From contig JBELHR010000047.1 of the NCBI GenBank assembly GCA_042091275.1, positions 1-9,941 on the forward strand: a stretch of DNA of 9,941 nt. The letters are read 5' to 3'. The position numbers and the translations under genes are program-made. The notes below the pieces were generated by a model, which ran no database searches, was not told the DNA's origin, and worked only from the letters and a program-made list of their open reading frames with translations. Shown piece after piece: positions 5,720 through 9,941 of this stretch (within the stretch, counting starts at the first letter, position 1; the number at the start of each line of letters is the position of its first letter). This DNA is from JBELHR01 sp042091275. Its GTDB lineage: Bacteria > Bacteroidota > Bacteroidia > Flavobacteriales > Flavobacteriaceae.

Positions 5720-8077
5720 ATGAAGTATTCTACACTTTTGTTGAGCTGTTTTCTTTTAATTTTTGCGAGTTGCTCGGATGATGGAGGTCAAAAAAATCAA
5801 GAATGGAAGATGGATAGAACTAAACTTCCAATTGCTCCTCCTCCTATTGAGAAATTCACAGAATTGGACGCCCGTAACACAAAACAACCTGAGTCATTTG
5901 ATGTTCGAGCTCCAGAAGGTGCTCCAAATATTTTAGTTATTATGTTGGATGATGTGGGATATGGACAATCTTCAACTTTCGGCGGTCCGGTAAATATGCC
6001 TGCCGCGCAAAGAGTGGCGGATGAAGGGTTAAAATACACGAAGTTTGCAGTCAATCCTATGTGTTCGCCTTCAAGAGCTGCATTGATGACGGGTAGAAAC
6101 GCTCATATGGCTCATCAAGGAGCTGTTTCGGAAGTCGCGACATCTTATCCTGGTTACGATGGTAAGCGTCCTAAAACGGTAGCTTTAATGGCAGAAATGC
6201 TTCAGATGAATGGATATACGACCGCATATATTGGTAAGAATCACGAAACTCCAGCTTGGACCGTCAGTGCAGCTGGGCCCTTTGATTTGTGGCCGACTTA
6301 CAGTGGGTTTGATAAGTTTTATGGCTTTATTGGGGATGAACAACACCAGTGGTATCCAGCAATATTTGATGGAACATCCTCTGTTGATATTGATTATGAC
6401 AATCCGAATTTTCATTTACAAGAGGATTTCGCGAGAGAAGCTGTCGAATGGATTCAAAGTCAAAAGTCTTTAAATCCAGAGAAGCCCTTCTTCATGTATT
6501 TTTCCACAGGAACTGCTCATGCTCCTCAACATGTACCTAAAGAGTATATCGACAAATACAAAGGTAAATTCAATTCTGGGTGGGATGTCTTGCGTCTAAA
6601 AACTTTAGAAAATCAAAAACAGTTGGGTATAGTAGATCAAAATACCGTACTCGCTGAGAAAGAACCTTATATCGTGGATTGGGAAACACTCAGTGAGGAC
6701 GAGCGGATTGTTCACGAGAGAGAAATGGAAGTAGGTTCTGCTTTTATTGAGCATGCCGATGCCCAAGTGATGAAAGTTATTGATGTAATTGACAATTTAG
6801 GAGAATTAGATAATACCTTCATTATCTATATAATGGGAGATAACGGTGCCAGTGCAGAGGGAACTATAACTGGTTTGACCAACGTAAACTATTACTACAA
6901 TAATGTTCTGGATAATACTGCCTCTCATGTTAATGAAATAGACGAATTTGGAGGTAAGGAATATTACGGAATTTACTCTTCAGGTTGGGCTGTTGCTGCA
7001 TGTACACCATTTAAGTGGACCAAGCAGGTCGCTTCCGGAGGAGGAACATTGGATGGAGCCCTTGTCAGTTATCCAAAAGGAATACAATCAAAGGGTGAAG
7101 TTCGTCATCAATTCCATCATTTAATCGATGTCGCTCCAACAATTTTAGAATTAGCTGGACTTCCAGAGCCAACTCATGTCAATGGCTTTGAGCAAATTCC
7201 AATGCAAGGAAAAAGTATGTCTTATTCTTTTGATAATGGAGATGCCAAGAGTAATCACACTACTCAATATTTTGAGGGTTTTGGTAACCGTTCGATCTAT
7301 CACGATGGTTGGTATGCACAAGTAGTTCACAAAGCAGCTTGGGAGCAAAAACCCCGACGTTCTTTTCAAGAAGATATTTGGGAATTATACCATTTTGAAG
7401 AAGATTTTTCAATGAGTAAGAATCTCGCAGAGGAAATGCCTGATAAATTGGAGGAAATGAAAAAACTTTTTGACAAAGAGGCAATAGCCAATAATGTCTA
7501 TCCCTTAGACGATCGCGTGGTGGAACGGATCAATCCGGCACTTGCTGGGCGTCCTGATTTGATGTTTGGAAGAACAGAATTGACGGTATATCCTGGAATG
7601 GATCACCTATTTGAAAATGTCTTTATAAATACTAAAAACAGCAGTTTTACAATTGAGTCTGACCTTGAAGTTAACCAAAAAGCGGAAGGAGTTGTTCTGG
7701 CAATGGGTGGTCGATTTGGAGGCTATAGTCTCTATGCAAAAGATGGAAAGTTACGATTTGTATATAATTATTTGGGTGATGAGTATTTCGAAATCAACTC
7801 CAAAACAGTCTTGAAACCTGGAGTCCAAAAAATATCTGCAGAATTTAATTACGATGGTGAAGGAATTGGAAAAGGAGGTCTGATTACCCTAAAAGTAAAT
7901 GGTGAATCCATTGCGAGTGGTCGGATTGAGAAAACAATGCCTTTTGTTTACTCTACTTCAGAAGGTGCCTCGGTAGGGTGGGATGACTCCAGCCCCGTGA
8001 GTAAAAATTATAAAGCAGGAAAAGCCAATGCTTTTAACGGTAAAATAGATCATGTAAAGATTTCATTGCAGAAGTAG
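5720..8077 (+). CDS. FGly-type arylsulfatase lipoprotein
   Basis: A 785-residue sulfatase of the large Pseudomonas arylsulfatase type (S1 family, probably subfamily S1_4), which hydrolyses sulfate esters. The signal peptide MKYSTLLLSCFLLIFASC places a lipidated cysteine at 18, followed by SDD, so it is envelope-anchored. The catalytic domain spans about 68-600. It has the metal-binding pair Asp77/Asp78 (IMLDDVGYG), the maturation motif CSPSRAALMTGR with Cys115 as the residue converted to formylglycine and Arg119, then Lys173/His175 (IGKNH), His267 (TAHAPQ), Asp374/Asn375 (MGDNG) and a lysine in CTPFKWTKQ (Lys435). Residues about 625-785 form the beta-rich C-terminal module typical of this subfamily. 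An upstream in-frame ATG at 5660 is rejected because it would bury the signal peptide and overlap the promoter. No sulfatase-maturing enzyme is encoded in the window. The true sulfated substrate cannot be named. Confidence 0.92.
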   Translation: MKYSTLLLSCFLLIFASCSDDGGQKNQEWKMDRTKLPIAPPPIEKFTELDARNTKQPESFDVRAPEGAPNILVIMLDDVGYGQSSTFGGPVNMPAAQRVADEGLKYTKFAVNPMCSPSRAALMTGRNAHMAHQGAVSEVATSYPGYDGKRPKTVALMAEMLQMNGYTTAYIGKNHETPAWTVSAAGPFDLWPTYSGFDKFYGFIGDEQHQWYPAIFDGTSSVDIDYDNPNFHLQEDFAREAVEWIQSQKSLNPEKPFFMYFSTGTAHAPQHVPKEYIDKYKGKFNSGWDVLRLKTLENQKQLGIVDQNTVLAEKEPYIVDWETLSEDERIVHEREMEVGSAFIEHADAQVMKVIDVIDNLGELDNTFIIYIMGDNGASAEGTITGLTNVNYYYNNVLDNTASHVNEIDEFGGKEYYGIYSSGWAVAACTPFKWTKQVASGGGTLDGALVSYPKGIQSKGEVRHQFHHLIDVAPTILELAGLPEPTHVNGFEQIPMQGKSMSYSFDNGDAKSNHTTQYFEGFGNRSIYHDGWYAQVVHKAAWEQKPRRSFQEDIWELYHFEEDFSMSKNLAEEMPDKLEEMKKLFDKEAIANNVYPLDDRVVERINPALAGRPDLMFGRTELTVYPGMDHLFENVFINTKNSSFTIESDLEVNQKAEGVVLAMGGRFGGYSLYAKDGKLRFVYNYLGDEYFEINSKTVLKPGVQKISAEFNYDGEGIGKGGLITLKVNGESIASGRIEKTMPFVYSTSEGASVGWDDSSPVSKNYKAGKANAFNGKIDHVKISLQK

Positions 8078-8108
8078 AAGTAGAAATGTTTTTTAAAATA
8101 TTAATGAT

Positions 8109-8543
8109 ATGAGTAACAGAATTAGTAAGAATTTCGGATTAATTAAAATTGATCACCACGGTTGTGCAATCTATCTTTTGGGAGGTGAAAATGAAGAGTT
8201 AAAATCTAAGGATACACCTTACGACCCAAACAAGCATCGCTTTCACCTTCATCACAAGAATGCCTTTACATGGAAAGGGCAATACGCGTCTGAGGATCAC
8301 CATGAATTTAAGGAGATATTTGAATCGATAAAAGACTTAGATGGAGTACTTATTGCTTCTCATGGAAAGGGCAAGGGCAACGAAGGGGACCATCTTGAAA
8401 ACTTTATTAGAAAGCATCACAAAGATTATGGAGACGCATTCTTTAAAGGGAGAATAGGAGACAACCACAAAACAGAAAAGGAACTTCTGGCTAATGCAGA
8501 CAAAGAGTTGGGCTTAATTCATTTAGGTAATCACAATCGTTAA
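8109..8543 (+). CDS. His-rich small protein resembling eRF1 C-terminal domain relatives
   Basis: A 144-residue cytoplasmic protein with no signal peptide or membrane segment. About 15 residues are histidine. An opening strand carries IDHHGCAIYLL (14-24), then HRFHLHHK (43-50), an EDHHEFKEIFESIKDLDGVLIASHGKGKGNEGDHLENFI stretch (62-100, given by its parts EDHHEFKEIFESI and DGVLIASHGKGKG), and GRIGDNHKTEKELLANA (114-130). This order (strand naming the protein, HLHHK, helix, strand ending in a glycine-rich loop, helix, GxxxxDHxTxxELLA) matches what I remember of bacterial proteins related to domain 3 of release factor eRF1, sometimes named translational machinery protein. That assignment is from memory of the pattern and is not certain. 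It starts 31 bases after the sulfatase stop and may share its transcript. Its stop codon touches the stop of the convergent cardiolipin synthase gene. Confidence 0.75.
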   Translation: MSNRISKNFGLIKIDHHGCAIYLLGGENEELKSKDTPYDPNKHRFHLHHKNAFTWKGQYASEDHHEFKEIFESIKDLDGVLIASHGKGKGNEGDHLENFIRKHHKDYGDAFFKGRIGDNHKTEKELLANADKELGLIHLGNHNR

Positions 8544-9941
8544 TCATAAAAATGAAGAAATTAAGCGTGCTGATGCGTAGCTGAGTTTTTTTGTTATTCC
8601 TTGATTTTTCCAATCACTGTAATTGATTTCATCAGATAGCTCAAGGTCGTTCATAAAGGTTTTTTCCAGTTGTTGTGCAAAATTTTGGCCGTGGATAGTT
8701 GCGAAAATCTCAAAATTTAGATCAAAGCTTCGGATATCCATATTGGCTGTACCTACCACGCTTAATTGAGTATCTGCAACTACAGTTTTGGCGTGTACGA
8801 ATCCTTTTTTGTAAAGGTAAATTTTAACCCCTGCTTCTAATAGCTCGGAATAATAAAACTTTGCAGCAGCTCCGACAATTGCTGAATCTGATTTTTTAGG
8901 CATTAATAAACGAACATCTACACCGGAAATAGCAGCTTGTTTTAAAGCATCTAAAATACTGTCGTTGGGAATAAAATAGGGGTTGGTGATATACAGTCTC
9001 TCTCTTGCCAAGGTGAATATTTTGAAATAGGTCAACATGATATTAGAGATCGGATAGATCGGACCCCCGGCGACAATCTGAGTTAGTTCTGTGAATCCCT
9101 CCGAAGATGTATTTTTAAATTCGGGAAACAATTCTTTAGTAACAGGAAGCGGAACGGCTTGACAGGAATTCCAATTTACAAGAAAATGACGTTGCAAGCT
9201 CCCTACTGCAGGTCCTGTGATTTTGGAATGTGTGTCACGCCACCAAAGACCTGTGTCAATTGAATTGTCATACCTGTCGGAAACATTGAGACCTCCAATA
9301 AAGCCGGTGTGGCCATCCATAATAATTACCTTGCGATGGTCTCTGTGATTCAATCTATTGGCAATTTGTTTAAATTTCACAGGAATAACTGGGAAAATTT
9401 CTGCTCCTCCATCTCTTAATTCCTTTACTATATTGCTTTTTATTTTGCGACTGGCATAATCGTCATACATCACTCGTACTTTCACACCTTCCTGAATTTT
9501 TTGTAAAAGCACCTCTTTAATTTGGTTTCCTCGAATGTCATTTTCCCAATCGTAATATTCCATATGGATAAACGATTTTGCCGTTTTTAGGGTTCTTAAT
9601 ACTTCTGGGAATTTTTCTTCTCCGTTAACAAGGAGTTGAACCTTATTCTTGCTTAGGTTTTCATCGCTTAGACCTCGAAGATATTTTACCAATTCAGAAA
9701 AATGGCTAATCTCCGAGGCATTTTCGGCCAGTAACTTTTCAGTTTCATCTACCGTGATTTGTTTAAAACTCTCAGAGACTAGTCGGTATTCATTTAATCC
9801 TTTTTTGGTTCTGCTTTGATGTCTGTAATTGATTCCAAAGGAAAAGTAAAAAGCAATACCAACAATAGGGAAAAGGGAGACTAAAAGTATATAGGCTAGT
9901 GTTTTGGAGCTCGAATGTGTGTCTAGTAAAATCCGGATTAT
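8544..9941 (-). CDS. cls: Cardiolipin synthase, phospholipase D type, 5' end outside window
   Basis: The reading frame stays open to the right edge, so 465 residues are visible and the start is beyond the window. A TTG at 9692 is internal, not the start: the 83 codons upstream encode the expected N-terminal membrane part (KTLAYILLVSLFPIVGIAFYF, a transmembrane helix at about visible residues 12-36). The enzyme joins two phosphatidylglycerol molecules, or a related pair, into cardiolipin at the inner membrane. Two HKD catalytic motifs are intact: HRKVIIMD (visible residues 202-209, followed by GHTGFIGGLN) and HAKTVVAD (383-390, followed by VVGTANMDIRSFDLNFE). Family length is about 480 to 500, so only some 15 to 35 residues are missing. 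It ends with the usual ARLISSFL-type tail. It is convergent with the gene at 8109 with no bases between the two stop codons. Confidence 0.93.
   Translation of the reverse strand: MIRILLDTHSSSKTLAYILLVSLFPIVGIAFYFSFGINYRHQSRTKKGLNEYRLVSESFKQITVDETEKLLAENASEISHFSELVKYLRGLSDENLSKNKVQLLVNGEEKFPEVLRTLKTAKSFIHMEYYDWENDIRGNQIKEVLLQKIQEGVKVRVMYDDYASRKIKSNIVKELRDGGAEIFPVIPVKFKQIANRLNHRDHRKVIIMDGHTGFIGGLNVSDRYDNSIDTGLWWRDTHSKITGPAVGSLQRHFLVNWNSCQAVPLPVTKELFPEFKNTSSEGFTELTQIVAGGPIYPISNIMLTYFKIFTLARERLYITNPYFIPNDSILDALKQAAISGVDVRLLMPKKSDSAIVGAAAKFYYSELLEAGVKIYLYKKGFVHAKTVVADTQLSVVGTANMDIRSFDLNFEIFATIHGQNFAQQLEKTFMNDLELSDEINYSDWKNQGITKKLSYASARLISSFL

Noticed and set aside
9690..9692. TTG as the start of the cardiolipin synthase
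   Set aside because: The frame is open to the window end, and the upstream codons encode the membrane helix expected for this family.
1..9941. tRNA, rRNA, CRISPR array, toxin-antitoxin or phage-defence genes
   Set aside because: Reading through the window showed no cloverleaf, no regularly spaced repeats and no proteins of those families.

Overview
The window comes from an AT-rich member of the Bacteroidota, most likely a marine flavobacterium. The evidence is the low GC, the absence of Shine-Dalgarno sites, flavobacterial-type lipoprotein signal peptides, promoter-like TTTG/TAnnTTTG elements, and family content: an Atsa-like sulfatase lipoprotein, a purple-acid-phosphatase-like lipoprotein and a cupin-8 hydroxylase. 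It looks like an ordinary chromosomal stretch. I see no tRNA, rRNA, CRISPR array, insertion sequence or phage gene.

Layout. Positions 1-1410 hold two tandem copies of a small secreted protein of unknown function. They are identical at DNA level through the first 60 percent of the gene and clearly diverged after that. A hairpin with a T tract separates them from a convergent JmjC/cupin-8 family oxygenase gene (1487-2350, minus). Divergent from it is a lipoprotein metallophosphoesterase of the purple acid phosphatase type (2488-3843). Next comes a small DUF3817 membrane protein gene (3894-4321) cut by a 100-N scaffold gap. The two gap edges carry the same 55 bases, so the gap is almost certainly artificial, and merging the edges restores an intact 90-residue protein. 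On the minus strand follow a 61-residue lipoprotein of unknown function (4442-4627) and an exported two-domain VOC/glyoxalase-like protein (4673-5530).

From a well-formed promoter at about 5654-5684 runs a large FGly-type arylsulfatase lipoprotein (5720-8077). Thirty-one bases later is a His-rich 144-residue protein (8109-8543) whose pattern resembles the bacterial relatives of the eRF1 C-terminal domain. Its stop codon abuts the stop codon of a convergent phospholipase-D-type cardiolipin synthase gene (8544-9941), which runs off the right edge of the window without its start.

The genes do not form one recognisable pathway. Several are envelope-directed hydrolases that could release sulfate and phosphate outside the cytoplasm, with a membrane lipid synthase beside them. 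I found no convincing new multi-gene system. The points most worth following up are the half-identical tandem paralogs, the artificial gap inside the DUF3817 gene, and the eRF1-like small protein next to the sulfatase.
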